64,000 nt of DNA. Source: Amphiplicatus sp046296195 (GTDB lineage Bacteria > Pseudomonadota > Alphaproteobacteria > Caulobacterales > Parvularculaceae). The notes below the pieces were generated by a model, which saw nothing but the letters and a program-made list of their open reading frames with translations, was not told the DNA's origin and ran no database searches. Of the stretch, positions 23,286 through 31,238 are shown one piece after another (positions within the stretch are counted from its first letter, which is position 1; the number at the start of each line of letters is the position of its first letter). The stretch is from NCBI GenBank assembly GCA_046296195.1, contig JBKBLR010000007.1, positions 1 through 64,000 on the forward strand, read 5' to 3'. Position numbers and translations under genes: made by a program.

Positions 23286-24233
23286 TCAGCTGTCGGCGTC
23301 GAGACGGCCTTCCGCCCAGTCCCAGAACAGCGCCGAAATGTCGGGGCCGCCGAAGCGGCGGATCTCCTGCACGCCGGTCGGCGAGGTGACGTTGATCTCG
23401 GTCAGGTAATCGCCGATCACGTCGATGCCGACAAGGATAAGGCCGCGCGCCGACAGCGCCGGGCCGATGCGGTCGCAGATCTCCTGATCGCGTTCGCTCA
23501 TCATCACGGGCTCAGCCCTGCCGCCGACATGAAGGTTCGAGCGCGTCTCGCCGGCCGCCGGCACGCGGTTGATGGCGCCGACCGCCTCGCCGTCGAGAAG
23601 AAAGATGCGCTTGTCGCCCTTGCGCACGGCGGGAATGTATTTTTGCGCGATGACGGGCTCGGCGTAGGCCTGCATGAAAAGCTCGGTCAGAGCGTTGAAA
23701 TTCGTGTCATCCGTCGTCAGACGAAAAACGCCCGCGCCGCCGTTGCCGTAAAGCGGCTTCAGGATGATGTCGCCATGCTCGGCGCGGAAGGCGCGGATTT
23801 CGCTGAGATCGCGGGTGATGAGGGTCGGCGGCGTCAGGTCGGGGAACTCGGTGACGAAGAGTTTTTCCGGCGCGTCGCGGATGGCGCGCGGGTCGTTGAC
23901 GACGAGCACTTGCGGCTGCAGCCGCTCGAGGATCTGCGCCGCAGTGATGTATGCCATGTTGAAGGGCGGATCCTGCCGGACAAGCACGATATCGACGCCG
24001 TGAAGGTCGAGCCGTTCGGGGGCGGCAAGGCTCGCATGCGCGCCCTGTTCACGCTTCAGCGCGGCGACTTTGCGCGCACGGGCGCTGACGCGCCCGTCCC
24101 TCAGCGCCAGCGCGGCAGGCTGATAGATGAAGATCTCATGGCCGCGGCCATGCGCCTCCAGCGCAAGATCGAAGGTCGTGTCGGCGTTGACGTTGACCCC
24201 CTCGATGGGGTCCATCTGGATGGCGATCTTCAT
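23286..24233 (-). CDS. gshB: glutathione synthetase
   Basis: This 315-residue ATP-grasp ligase adds glycine to gamma-glutamylcysteine. The N-terminal 'KIAIQMDPIEGVNVNADTTFDLALEA' with 'GHEIFIYQP' and 'VLVRQDPPFNMAYITAAQILE' is characteristic, as are 'ILKPLYGNGGAGVFRL' (ATP-grasp loop) and 'VGIDVIGDYLTEINVTSPTG'. The ATG at 24233 matches family N-termini. It follows the BON lipoprotein gene in a leftward run that begins with rsmI, an order shared with several alphaproteobacteria. Confidence 0.95.
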   Translation of the reverse strand: MKIAIQMDPIEGVNVNADTTFDLALEAHGRGHEIFIYQPAALALRDGRVSARARKVAALKREQGAHASLAAPERLDLHGVDIVLVRQDPPFNMAYITAAQILERLQPQVLVVNDPRAIRDAPEKLFVTEFPDLTPPTLITRDLSEIRAFRAEHGDIILKPLYGNGGAGVFRLTTDDTNFNALTELFMQAYAEPVIAQKYIPAVRKGDKRIFLLDGEAVGAINRVPAAGETRSNLHVGGRAEPVMMSERDQEICDRIGPALSARGLILVGIDVIGDYLTEINVTSPTGVQEIRRFGGPDISALFWDWAEGRLDADS

Positions 24234-24265
24234 GGCCGAGGCCATAGCAGGGCGCGGCCCCGCCG

Positions 24266-24790
24266 TCAGGGCGCCTTCACGAGGACGTGGCTGACGACCC
24301 TGTCGACGCCGCCGGTGGTGCGCGCAAGCTCGAGCGCCTCGTTGAGCGAACGCTCAGACATCGTCGCGCCGAGGAGATAGACGACGCCCTTGCTGACGGC
24401 GATCTTGAAATTTCCGCTGCGAACCCCGCCGTCGAAGACGAGTTTGGTGCGCAGGGCGGCTTCGATGCGCGCATCCTCGATGCCCTGGCCGACGGAAGTG
24501 CGTCCGCCGACGACGATCTCGTCGATCACCTGGTCGACGCCGCGCACCTTCCAGGCGTTCTCAATCAGGCGCTGGCGCCCGTCCTCCGAGCGCATGGTGC
24601 CGGTTAGGAGAAGCCGCCCTTCGAACACGGTTAGGTCGACGTCGCTGTAGTCGTGCTTGCGGTCGGCGAAGAGGACGGCCTTCAGCTCGGAATCGGCGCC
24701 GATGTCGCTGACGCTGGAATCAAGGTTCCGGCTCGACGCGCAGGCGGCGGCGAGGGCGAGGATCAAAGCGGCGGCAGCTTGTTTCAGCAT
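24266..24790 (-). CDS. BON-domain lipoprotein, DolP-like
   Basis: This 174-residue protein has a lipobox (AAAC near residue 16) and two BON domains: 'ELKAVLFADRKHDYSDVDLTVFEGRLLLTGTM' (first) and 'IEAALRTKLVFDGGVRSGNFKIAVSKGVVYLLGATM' (second). E. coli DolP (YraP) has the same layout, binds anionic phospholipid at the outer membrane and supports envelope integrity. The cluster rsmI / lpoA / yraN / BON resembles the E. coli yraL-yraM-yraN-diaA-dolP locus, which strengthens the analogy, although diaA is absent here. I chose the ATG at 24790 to place the signal peptide at the N-terminus. Confidence 0.85.
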   Translation of the reverse strand: MLKQAAAALILALAAACASSRNLDSSVSDIGADSELKAVLFADRKHDYSDVDLTVFEGRLLLTGTMRSEDGRQRLIENAWKVRGVDQVIDEIVVGGRTSVGQGIEDARIEAALRTKLVFDGGVRSGNFKIAVSKGVVYLLGATMSERSLNEALELARTTGGVDRVVSHVLVKAP

Positions 24791-24863
24791 CGGAACGGAT
24801 CCCGGCGGCGACGGTCCGGTGATGGGCTGCGTTGGCGGCAGGATCAAGGCGGCCCCGACGCGT

Positions 24864-25235
24864 TCACTTCCCCTCGCGCCAGGCGCCCGCCTCGATGTGG
24901 ACCCGCCATCCTGTCACCGCCGCGATATCGAAGCGGACATCGGACCCTAGACGCTTGGGGTTCCGGGCGAACCAGCTTCTCACCGCCGCCTCCATTCGTC
25001 GCCGGTTCCGGAAGGTCACGGCGAAGAGCGCGGCGTCCACATTGGCGCGGCGTTTGACTTCGACAAAGACGATGAGTGGCCCCTTGCGCACGACTAGATC
25101 GATTTCCCCGCCCGCCGCCCGGAAGCGCCGGTCAAGGAGTTCGAACCCGCGAAGCCGGTAGGCCCAAGCGGCGAGCGTCTCGGCGAGGCGCCCCGACCGC
25201 TCGGCGCGAACGCGCTTGTCCGGCGGCGCCGTCAC
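24864..25235 (-). CDS. yraN: UPF0102 / YraN-family nuclease-fold protein
   Basis: This 123-residue protein matches YraN: 'AERSGRLAETLAAWAYRLRGFELLDRRFR' then 'GEIDLVVRKGPLIVFVEVKRR', the Asp and ExK of a PD-(D/E)xK nuclease-like core, and 'DVRFDIAAV' near the end. The family resembles Holliday-junction resolvases, but its cellular role is unsettled. Its start overlaps the rsmI stop by 4 bases, which indicates translational coupling. Confidence 0.92.
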   Translation of the reverse strand: MTAPPDKRVRAERSGRLAETLAAWAYRLRGFELLDRRFRAAGGEIDLVVRKGPLIVFVEVKRRANVDAALFAVTFRNRRRMEAAVRSWFARNPKRLGSDVRFDIAAVTGWRVHIEAGAWREGK

Positions 25236-26083
25236 CCCGCGTCCTTCAGCGCCAGCGCGCGGGCGTAGGCCTCCTTGCGCGGCACGCCGAAGGCGTCGGC
25301 TGCGGCGGCCGCCGCCTCCTTCAGCGATTGCGACCGCAGCGCCTGCGCGAGGAACGCGTCCACATCCGCCGGCGCGGCGAGGCTTTCCTCCGCCGGCGGA
25401 TCAACGATGATGACGATTTCGCCCTTCGGGGCGGCGGTCTCATAGCGCGCGGCGAGCGCGGGCAGGGCGCCCTCGACGAATTCCTCATGGATCTTCGTCA
25501 GCTCGCGCGCGACGACGGCGCGCCGCGGCCCGAACGCCGCCGCCATCGCGGCGAGGCTCATCGCCAGCCGCTGCGGGCTTTCATAAAACACAAGGCTGGC
25601 GGGAACCCCGGCGAGCTCGGCGAGAAATTTCCGTCGCGCCTCGGTTTTCGGCGGCGGAAATCCCGCGAAGAGGAAGCGGTCAGTCTTCACGCCTGCCGCC
25701 GACAGCGCAGCGACGAAGGCCGACGGACCGGGCAGGGGATGAACGCGGATGCCTGCGTCCCGCGCCGCACGCACCAGTTTCGCGCCGGGGTCGGAGATGA
25801 GCGGCGTCCCGGCGTCCGAGACGAGGACGAAGCGGGCGTCCTCTTTCAGCGCGTCGATGATCCCGGGGCGCACGCGGTCGGCATTGTGATCGTGATAGGG
25901 GCTCATCGGCGTCTTGACGTCATAGGCGGCAAGCAGCTTCGCCGTCTGGCGCGTATCCTCACAAAGAATGCGGTCAGCGCCCTTGAGCGCTTCGACGACC
26001 CGGAAGGTGAGGTCGCCGAGATTGCCGATCGGCGTCGCCGCTACATAAAGGCCGGGTTCAAGGGGTTTGTCCGCGCGGGTCAT
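25232..26083 (-). CDS. rsmI: 16S rRNA (cytidine-1402-2'-O) methyltransferase RsmI
   Basis: This 283-residue SAM methyltransferase has the tetrapyrrole-methylase fold: 'PLEPGLYVAATPIGNLGDLTFRVVEALKGADRILCEDTR', 'LVSDAGTPLISDPGAKLVRAA' and 'PLPGPSAFVAALSAAG'. It 2'-O-methylates C1402 of 16S rRNA with RsmH. It is the first gene of the leftward rsmI-yraN-BON-gshB run and is divergent from the LpoA-like gene; the 110-base spacer should hold both promoters. Confidence 0.95.
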   Translation of the reverse strand: MTRADKPLEPGLYVAATPIGNLGDLTFRVVEALKGADRILCEDTRQTAKLLAAYDVKTPMSPYHDHNADRVRPGIIDALKEDARFVLVSDAGTPLISDPGAKLVRAARDAGIRVHPLPGPSAFVAALSAAGVKTDRFLFAGFPPPKTEARRKFLAELAGVPASLVFYESPQRLAMSLAAMAAAFGPRRAVVARELTKIHEEFVEGALPALAARYETAAPKGEIVIIVDPPAEESLAAPADVDAFLAQALRSQSLKEAAAAAADAFGVPRKEAYARALALKDAG

Positions 26084-26193
26084 CGGGCGAAGGGTGTGGC
26101 GGGTTGAAGCGGGGCGTCAACCGCGCCTTGCGCGGTTTACGCCTCGCCCGGCCGGGGATAGGCTGCGCGCGGTTAGTTTCAGGGTGTGATTGC

Positions 26194-27525
26194 ATGAAGA
26201 TCAGGATGCTCGCCCGGCTGGTTCTCGGCGCCGGGTTGCTGATGCTCGCGGCGTGCGCCTCGTCGTCGGACACGCGGCCCTCGGGGCCGGTGGTCGTTGG
26301 CGAGCAGGACGCCGGGCCCATCGACCCGCGCGCCGTCCCGCCCGATGGCCGCGAACGCTCGCGCTATGACGAGCGCCGCTTCGTCACCCCGCTCCATCTT
26401 CAGAACACCGATCCCGTCAGGGTCGGCCTCCTGCTGCCGTTCACCGGCGCGACCGAAGCCGTCCAGCAGGTTGCTTCCTCGATGTTCGAAGCCGCGCAGC
26501 TCGCGGCCTTCGAGGCGGGCGATGATCGCTTCGTCATCATCCCGAAGGACACGCGCGGCACGCCTGAGGGCGCGGCCGCCGCCGCGCGCTCGGCGCTCGC
26601 CGACGGCGCGGAGATCATCCTCGGTCCGCTCTTTTCTGAAGAAGCCGCCGCTGCGGCCCCGGTCGCGCGCGCCGCGCGCGCGCCGATGATCGCGTTCTCC
26701 TCGGACGTGAAGACCGCCGGCGCCGGGGTCTATCTTCTCTCCTTCCCGCCGGAAATCGAGATCGCGCGCGTCACCGATTACGCGATGAAGAATGGGCGCG
26801 AGCGGTTCGGCCTCATCGCGCCGGCGAATGAATATGGCCAGCGCGTCTCGGCGGCGTTCACGCGCGAGCTTGCCCTCCGGGGCGGCGTGCTTGTCCATGA
26901 GGAGCGCTATGAGCAGACGCCGGACGCCATGCTCGCGCCGGCCAAGCGGCTCGCCGCCTACTCAAAGGCGGTGATCCCGCCGGAACTCCGCCACCGCTTC
27001 GACCCCAACAAGCCGGGCGGCGGCGCCGCGGTCGGCAATGCGCAAGGCTATCAGGCGGTGCTGATGCCGGAACAGGGGACTCTCTTGCGCGCGCTTGCCC
27101 CGCTCCTTCCCTATTACAACGTCAATATCAACGAGGTGAAACTCCTCGGCGTGTCCGCCTGGAACAATCCGCGCCTGACGCGCGAACCGGCGCTGAAAGG
27201 CGGCTGGTTCGCCGCGCCCGATCCGACGATCACCAAGGATTTCGAGGACCGTTTTCGCGCCGCCTTCGGCGAAACGCCGCCGCGGCTCGCCTCTCTCGCC
27301 TATGACGCGACACTGCTCGCCGCGCGATTGGGTAAGGCGCCGCGCCGGCGCGACCGCTTCGACGAACGGCTCATCATCTCGCGGTCGGGTTATTTCGGCG
27401 CCGACGGGCTCTTCCGCTTCACGCCGGAAGGCACGATTGAGCGCGGCCTTGCGATTCTCGAAATCCAGCCCGGCGGCATCCGCGTCATCGATCCGGCGCC
27501 GAAGTCATTCATCGCCGGCAGCTGA
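26194..27525 (+). CDS. penicillin-binding-protein activator, LpoA-type lipoprotein
   Basis: This 443-residue lipoprotein has lipobox LAAC ('LMLAACASS') and a periplasmic-binding-protein (leucine-binding type) domain: 'PVRVGLLLPFTGATEAVQQVASSMFEAAQLAAFEAG', 'GAEIILGPLFSEEAAAAAPVARAA', 'GLIAPANEYGQRVSAAFTRELALRGG' and 'GYFGADGLFRFTPEGTIERGLAILEI'. It corresponds to the C-terminal domain of E. coli LpoA, which activates PBP1a from the outer membrane; the N-terminal TPR part of E. coli LpoA is missing, as is usual in alphaproteobacteria. I chose the ATG at 26194 so that the signal peptide is N-terminal. A secreted protein gene follows after 3 bases. Confidence 0.85.
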   Translation: MKIRMLARLVLGAGLLMLAACASSSDTRPSGPVVVGEQDAGPIDPRAVPPDGRERSRYDERRFVTPLHLQNTDPVRVGLLLPFTGATEAVQQVASSMFEAAQLAAFEAGDDRFVIIPKDTRGTPEGAAAAARSALADGAEIILGPLFSEEAAAAAPVARAARAPMIAFSSDVKTAGAGVYLLSFPPEIEIARVTDYAMKNGRERFGLIAPANEYGQRVSAAFTRELALRGGVLVHEERYEQTPDAMLAPAKRLAAYSKAVIPPELRHRFDPNKPGGGAAVGNAQGYQAVLMPEQGTLLRALAPLLPYYNVNINEVKLLGVSAWNNPRLTREPALKGGWFAAPDPTITKDFEDRFRAAFGETPPRLASLAYDATLLAARLGKAPRRRDRFDERLIISRSGYFGADGLFRFTPEGTIERGLAILEIQPGGIRVIDPAPKSFIAGS

Positions 27526-27528
27526 GCC

Positions 27529-28281
27529 ATGCGGTGCTTGTCGGTGAGGCGGATCGCGGGCGTGCGCGCGGCGTCCACGGTCATGGCGGCGGTCGCGGCG
27601 CTGGCGCTTGGCGCCGCCGCGCGCGCGGATGACGACCTGTTCGGCGAGCTCGCCGCCGCCGTCGAGAAGGCGAGGATGCATGGCGCGGAGCGCTATGCTT
27701 TCACGCTCGATTTCCGCGACATTGGAAACGAAGACCAGCGCCGTTTTCGCGTGCGGTTCGACCCGCGCCGGCCGCCCGGCGCGCGCTGGACGGCGGTCGA
27801 TCCGCCAGCGGATGAATACGGCAAGGCGGGGAAGGCCGCCTTCGCGCGCATGGCGAAGAACGACGATGCGGACGACGCGCTCATCTATGAGGGTCTCGAA
27901 CAGTCACTCGCCGGCGCGCGGCTCCTTTCCGCGGACGCCGACAAGGCCGTCTTTTCGATCCCGATCAGCGATCCCGACACGCCGGCGTCGGTGAAGGAAG
28001 CGCTCTCGGCGACCGCAACGCTCGACCGGCGCAAAGGCCACGTCTCAGAAGTCGAGATCCGCTCGACCAAGCCCTTCAAGCCGGCGGCGCCCGTCAAGAT
28101 CGCCGCGATGCGGCAGCTGCAGCGCTACGAGGTCCTGAGCCCCGAGGGTCCCGCATTGCTCGTCGCATCGGAATCGGACGCTGAGGGAAGCGCGATGTTC
28201 AAATCCTTCGCGTCGAAGGCGCGCCTTCTTTATTCGGAATTCGAAAAAGTCGACGCCCCGCCGCGCGCCGCATCGAAATAG
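27529..28281 (+). CDS. secreted protein of unknown function
   Basis: I do not recognise this 250-residue protein. It has a long N-terminal region with a signal-peptide-like hydrophobic stretch (about residues 17-32, ending 'AAARADDD') and a mixed alpha/beta body with 'GAERYAFTLDFRDIGNEDQRRFRVRFDP' and 'ISDPDTPASVKEALSATATLDRRKGHVSEVEIRSTKPFKPA'. The pattern of a lipid-interaction-like beta sheet is compatible with a periplasmic binding role, but that is speculation. It follows the LpoA-like gene by 3 bases, so a shared transcript and envelope function are likely. ATG 27583 is an alternative start. Confidence 0.65.
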   Translation: MRCLSVRRIAGVRAASTVMAAVAALALGAAARADDDLFGELAAAVEKARMHGAERYAFTLDFRDIGNEDQRRFRVRFDPRRPPGARWTAVDPPADEYGKAGKAAFARMAKNDDADDALIYEGLEQSLAGARLLSADADKAVFSIPISDPDTPASVKEALSATATLDRRKGHVSEVEIRSTKPFKPAAPVKIAAMRQLQRYEVLSPEGPALLVASESDAEGSAMFKSFASKARLLYSEFEKVDAPPRAASK

Positions 28282-28294
28282 GCGATGCTGTCGC

Positions 28295-29434
28295 TCAGGC
28301 GAACAGCCGCTCCAGCACCGCGTTGAGAAGCCGTCTCCCGTCCGCTGTCGCTCCAATGCGTGCGCCGTCGCGGATGAGAAAGCCGTCCTCCTCCAGCGCC
28401 GCAATCGCGGCCCCGAGCGCGGCGAGGTCGGCGGGCGTCGCCAGAACGCCGTCTGTCATGCGCAATCCCATCGCGAACTTCTCGATCCGGATTTCCGCGT
28501 CCGTCAACGCCTCATCGATCGTCAGCGCATGGCCGTCGCGATTGACGCGCGCAAGGTAGTCGCCCGGCGCGCGGGCCGTTTCGGAGGCGCGGCGCACGCC
28601 ATTGACGGTGACGCGGCCATGCGCGCCGGGACCGATCGCGACATAGTCGCCCTGGCGCCAATAGGTCTCATTGTGGCGGCAGCGATGACCCGCGCGCGCG
28701 TGATTTGAGATCTCGTAGGCGGGGAGGCCGGCGGCCGAGGTCAATTCCTGCGCGGCGTCGAAAAGGTCAGCGCAGGCGCGGTCATCGGCGGGCGTCCAGC
28801 GCCCTTTCGCGACCTGGATGTCGTAGGCGGTGCCCGGCTCGATCGTCAGCTGATAAAGCGACAGGTGCTGCACGCCGGTCCGGATCGCCGCCTTCAACTG
28901 GTCCGTCCACTGACCGACGGTCTGGCCGGGAAGGGCGTAGATGAGGTCTGCGCTGACGCGGGGGAAGAGGTCGAGCGCCGCTTCGATCGCCTTTCGCGCC
29001 GCCTTTGCGTCATGATCGCGCCCCAGGAATTTCAGCGCGGCGCCGTCGAGGGACTGCACGCCGAGCGACAGCCGGTTGACGCCCGCCGCTCGGAAGGCTG
29101 CAAAGCGGCCGGCGTCCGCCGGGTTGGCCTCCAGGGAAATTTCAGGGTCGTCGGCGAAACCCCACAGATCCTCCGCCGCCTTGATGACGCCCTCGATGAC
29201 GGTGGTTGGGGCAAGGCTCGGCGTGCCACCGCCAAAATAAAGCGTTTCGATCCGGCGGCCCGGCGTTAGCCCGGCCCAGTAACGCAACTCGGCGCCAAGC
29301 GCCACGCTCCAGGCGACGGCGTCGGCACCGCGGTCCCTGTGCACGTTGAAGTCGCAATAAGGGCAGATCGTGGCGCAAAACGGCCAGTGGACGTAGATCG
29401 CCAGCGTTGCGGGGTCGGATTCTGCGGCAGGCAA
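28295..29434 (-). CDS. hemW: radical SAM haem chaperone HemW
   Basis: This 379-residue radical SAM protein has the CxxxCxxC cluster motif (Cys20, Cys24, Cys27) within 'YVHWPFCATICPYCDFN', 'ETLYFGGGTPSLAP' and 'SLEANPADAGRFAAFRAAGVNRLSLGVQSLD', and the HemN-like C-terminal domain 'RIEKFAMGLRMTDGV'. A Cys directly after the CxxC, typical of CPDH/HemN, is absent (it reads CDF), fitting HemW, a haem chaperone rather than the oxygen-independent coproporphyrinogen oxidase. The start is TTG 29434 with GGAG 8 bases upstream; no ATG or GTG is available before the motif. It follows rdgB by 39 bases, a common pairing. Confidence 0.93.
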   Translation of the reverse strand: MPAAESDPATLAIYVHWPFCATICPYCDFNVHRDRGADAVAWSVALGAELRYWAGLTPGRRIETLYFGGGTPSLAPTTVIEGVIKAAEDLWGFADDPEISLEANPADAGRFAAFRAAGVNRLSLGVQSLDGAALKFLGRDHDAKAARKAIEAALDLFPRVSADLIYALPGQTVGQWTDQLKAAIRTGVQHLSLYQLTIEPGTAYDIQVAKGRWTPADDRACADLFDAAQELTSAAGLPAYEISNHARAGHRCRHNETYWRQGDYVAIGPGAHGRVTVNGVRRASETARAPGDYLARVNRDGHALTIDEALTDAEIRIEKFAMGLRMTDGVLATPADLAALGAAIAALEEDGFLIRDGARIGATADGRRLLNAVLERLFA

Positions 29435-29473
29435 GGCGGCAACTCCGTCACAGCCGAACTGGGATGCCCGTGG

Positions 29474-30088
29474 TCAGGTCTTGAAGCACGCTTCAACCAG
29501 CTGCCGGAAGGCGTCCGCCCGGTGGGAGACGGCGTGTTTCGTTTCCGGATCGAGTTCGGCGAAGGTCTTCGCAGAGCCTGCGGGCACGAAGACCGGATCG
29601 AATCCGAAGCCCATCGTCCCCCGCGGCGGCCAAGTGAGGCTGCCTTCCACGCGACCCAGAAAGGTCTCCACATGGCCGTCCGGCCAGGCGAGGGCAAGAC
29701 AGCAGACGAACCGCGCCGAGCGGTCCGCCAACCCTGTCGCCTGCAATTCCTGTTCGACCCGCTCCATCGCGCGCCCAAAATCGCGGCCCGAGGACGTTTC
29801 CGCCCAATCAGCCGTGTGAACGCCGGGCCGTCCGCCGAGCGCCGCAACTTCGAGGCCTGAATCATCGGCCAGCGCGGGCAGTCCCGACGCCTTAGCCGCC
29901 GCCAGGGCCTTCAGCGCGGCGTTGCCCGCGAAGGAGGTTTCAATCTCTTCGGGCACGGGCAGACCAAGGGCGGCGGCCGATATCGCGCTCACTCCGAACA
30001 GCTCCACCAATACCTTGATTTCTCTTACTTTTCCGGCATTGTGGCTGGCGACGACCAACCTGTCGGCAATCAATTTCCGATGCCCCAT
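29474..30088 (-). CDS. rdgB: XTP/dITP (non-canonical purine NTP) pyrophosphatase RdgB
   Basis: This 204-residue protein is a Ham1/RdgB house-cleaning enzyme that hydrolyses dITP and XTP. Motifs are 'LVVASHNAGKVREIK' (nucleotide pocket), 'ETSFAGNAALKA', 'GLPALADDSGLEVAALGGRPGVHTADWA' (metal-binding acidic residues) and 'TMGFGFDPVFVP' with 'KHAVSHRADAF'. Length is normal. The start lies 11 bases before the first of four palindromic operators, which precede the divergent microprotein/DUF2975 operon, so rdgB expression might also respond to that regulator. Confidence 0.95.
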   Translation of the reverse strand: MGHRKLIADRLVVASHNAGKVREIKVLVELFGVSAISAAALGLPVPEEIETSFAGNAALKALAAAKASGLPALADDSGLEVAALGGRPGVHTADWAETSSGRDFGRAMERVEQELQATGLADRSARFVCCLALAWPDGHVETFLGRVEGSLTWPPRGTMGFGFDPVFVPAGSAKTFAELDPETKHAVSHRADAFRQLVEACFKT

Positions 30089-30099
30089 TCAAGATCCTC

Positions 30100-30184
30100 T
30101 TATCGCTCTTCGAAAAAAAATTATCGTTTTTCGACGAAAACCGCTTGCATCGTTTTTCGATAAGTATATATCGTTATTCAACAA
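30100..30184. promoter_or_regulatory. array of four palindromic operators
   Basis: Four 17-base copies of a motif close to TTATCGTTTTTCGATAA start at 30100, 30121, 30147 and 30168. Half-sites ATCG/CGAT flank a T-rich centre; the copy at 30147 is the most symmetrical and the last is the most degenerate. Spacings are 21, 26 and 21 bases, so the outer pairs lie two helical turns apart on one DNA face. They cover a candidate promoter for the rightward operon that ends in an Xre/YozG repressor gene. I infer that this repressor binds here and controls its own operon. Confidence 0.75.
30145..30172 (+). promoter_or_regulatory. candidate promoter of the DUF2975 operon
   Basis: TTGCAT (30145-30150) and TATATC (30167-30172) are 16 bases apart. 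The -35 overlaps the third operator and the -10 the fourth, a layout suited to repression. The resulting leader to the first microprotein would be about 175 bases. Confidence 0.4.
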
Positions 30185-30279
30185 GACGGGGGACACCCCG
30201 CAAGCGGCGACAAGACCGTGAAGACGACAAGACCGTAAAAACCACGACGGCAGCCAGAGACGTGCCTGAAAAGAAAAAA

Positions 30280-30305
30280 GAGCGGCGGGGTTTCCCACGC
30301 CGCTC
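30280..30305 (-). terminator. leftward-facing intrinsic terminator in the operon leader
   Basis: An 8-bp perfect stem (30280-30287 with 30298-30305) with a further GGG/CCC pairing inside is followed on the minus strand by TTTTTTCTTTTC. In the rightward direction there is an A-run, not a U-run. No leftward gene is seen to its right, so it would end an antisense transcript or block readthrough toward rdgB. Confidence 0.6.
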
Positions 30306-30354
30306 AGGAAAAAACAGCCAAAACGCGTTCGCGCACCAACGAAAGGAAATTCGG

Positions 30355-30486
30355 ATGTTACGCAATCACGCCATACTCAACATCGGCAATGTCAGCCGGT
30401 TTGTCAACGCCCTCGTCGCGACCGCAATGGTCGCCATGATCGGCGCATCTTATCTGGCCGCCCTCGGCCGCATTGTCCTCGTCTAG
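30355..30486 (+). CDS. 43-residue single-span membrane microprotein
   Basis: The reading frame begins at an ATG with AAAGGA 7 bases upstream and encodes a basic/polar N-terminus of about 17 residues followed by one hydrophobic span ('LVATAMVAMIGASYLAALG') and a short tail. It shares the pattern G-x-Y-L-x-A-[LI]-G with the microprotein at 43064, although the rest differs. It is the first gene of an operon with another microprotein, a DUF2975 membrane protein and an Xre regulator, and follows the operator array. I do not recognise a described family. It may be a small membrane regulator or a leader peptide. Confidence 0.65.
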   Translation: MLRNHAILNIGNVSRFVNALVATAMVAMIGASYLAALGRIVLV

Positions 30487-30497
30487 CCCCGCGCCGG

Positions 30498-30527
30498 GCC
30501 GCCTTCCCGAGACCACGGGAGGGCGGC
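30498..30527 (+). other. intercistronic hairpin between two microprotein genes
   Basis: Bases 30498-30509 pair with 30516-30527 (12 bp, one G-U) around a 6-base loop. The ribosome-binding site of the next microprotein follows almost at once. Without a U-tract it is more likely an mRNA-processing or stability element than a terminator. Confidence 0.5.
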
Positions 30528-30541
30528 GGAAAGAAGTCGTC

Positions 30542-30688
30542 ATGACGAAAGCGCTTTCGCTCCTTGTCGCTGCCACCCTCTCCGGGGCGGCGCTCCTGCT
30601 CGCCGCCGCGCTCGCCGGCAGCGGTGATGCCGAGCGGGCGGTCAAGCGGCTCTGCGACGAAAGGCTGTGCGGCGTCGTCTTCTTCTGA
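30542..30688 (+). CDS. 48-residue membrane microprotein with C-terminal cysteine pair
   Basis: The frame starts at an ATG with AAAGAAG about 7 bases upstream. It encodes a hydrophobic span (residues 5-26, Leu/Ala-rich) followed by a charged segment with two cysteines ('VKRLCDERLC') and a hydrophobic end ('GVVFF'). The topology suggests a short membrane protein with an exposed, possibly disulfide-forming tail. I recognise no family. It sits between another microprotein and the DUF2975 gene in the same operon, separated by a stable hairpin. Confidence 0.6.
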   Translation: MTKALSLLVAATLSGAALLLAAALAGSGDAERAVKRLCDERLCGVVFF

Positions 30689-30731
30689 GAAGACGCACGC
30701 TCGAGCCGCGCCCGGGAACCAGGAGCTCCTC

Positions 30732-31238
30732 ATGATTAAGGCCATCGGCAAGGGCTCTCTCTCCTCGATCCTTGCAGTCGTGCTGCATGTTGTTCGCGTC
30801 ATCGTCTGGATCGCGTTTGCGGGCCTGTCCGCCGTCGTCGTCGCCATCCCGTTCATCCCCGCGATCGCCCGGCTTGTCGCCGGCGCCGACGCGGACATCG
30901 ACCTTGACGCCGGCGATTTCGTAAAGGCGCTGAAGCACTTCATCACCTTCGGCGTCCTTCTTTATGTCGTCGAGCGGCTGCTCGAAATCCTGAAGACGCT
31001 GCGCTTCGGCTCCCCCTTCGTGAAGGAGAACGCCGACCGCTTCAGGAAGCTCGGTTGGGCGCTGCTCATCGGAGAAGGCTCGAAAATCGTCATCGGCCTG
31101 CTGTCAGCGATCACGGACGCCGACGTCGATGTCGGGCTCGACGGGATCACGCTGATCGCCGTTGTCGCCGTCTTTGTTTTGTCGGAGGTGTTCCGCGAAG
31201 GCGCCAGGATGAAAGAGGAACAGGACCTCACCGTCTGA
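30732..31238 (+). CDS. DUF2975-family membrane protein
   Basis: This 168-residue protein has four hydrophobic spans (about 14-45, 68-85, 107-125, 135-155) and the DUF2975 hallmarks: 'LLYVVERLLEILKTLRFGSPFVKENADRFRKLGWALL' and the C-terminal 'LSEVFREGARMKEEQDLTV'. The start is preceded by AGGAG at good spacing. Its stop codon overlaps the start of a YozG-type Xre regulator (TGATG), and this DUF2975-Xre pairing recurs across bacteria. The function is unknown; a membrane sensor that modulates its partner repressor is a reasonable guess. Confidence 0.88.
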   Translation: MIKAIGKGSLSSILAVVLHVVRVIVWIAFAGLSAVVVAIPFIPAIARLVAGADADIDLDAGDFVKALKHFITFGVLLYVVERLLEILKTLRFGSPFVKENADRFRKLGWALLIGEGSKIVIGLLSAITDADVDVGLDGITLIAVVAVFVLSEVFREGARMKEEQDLTV

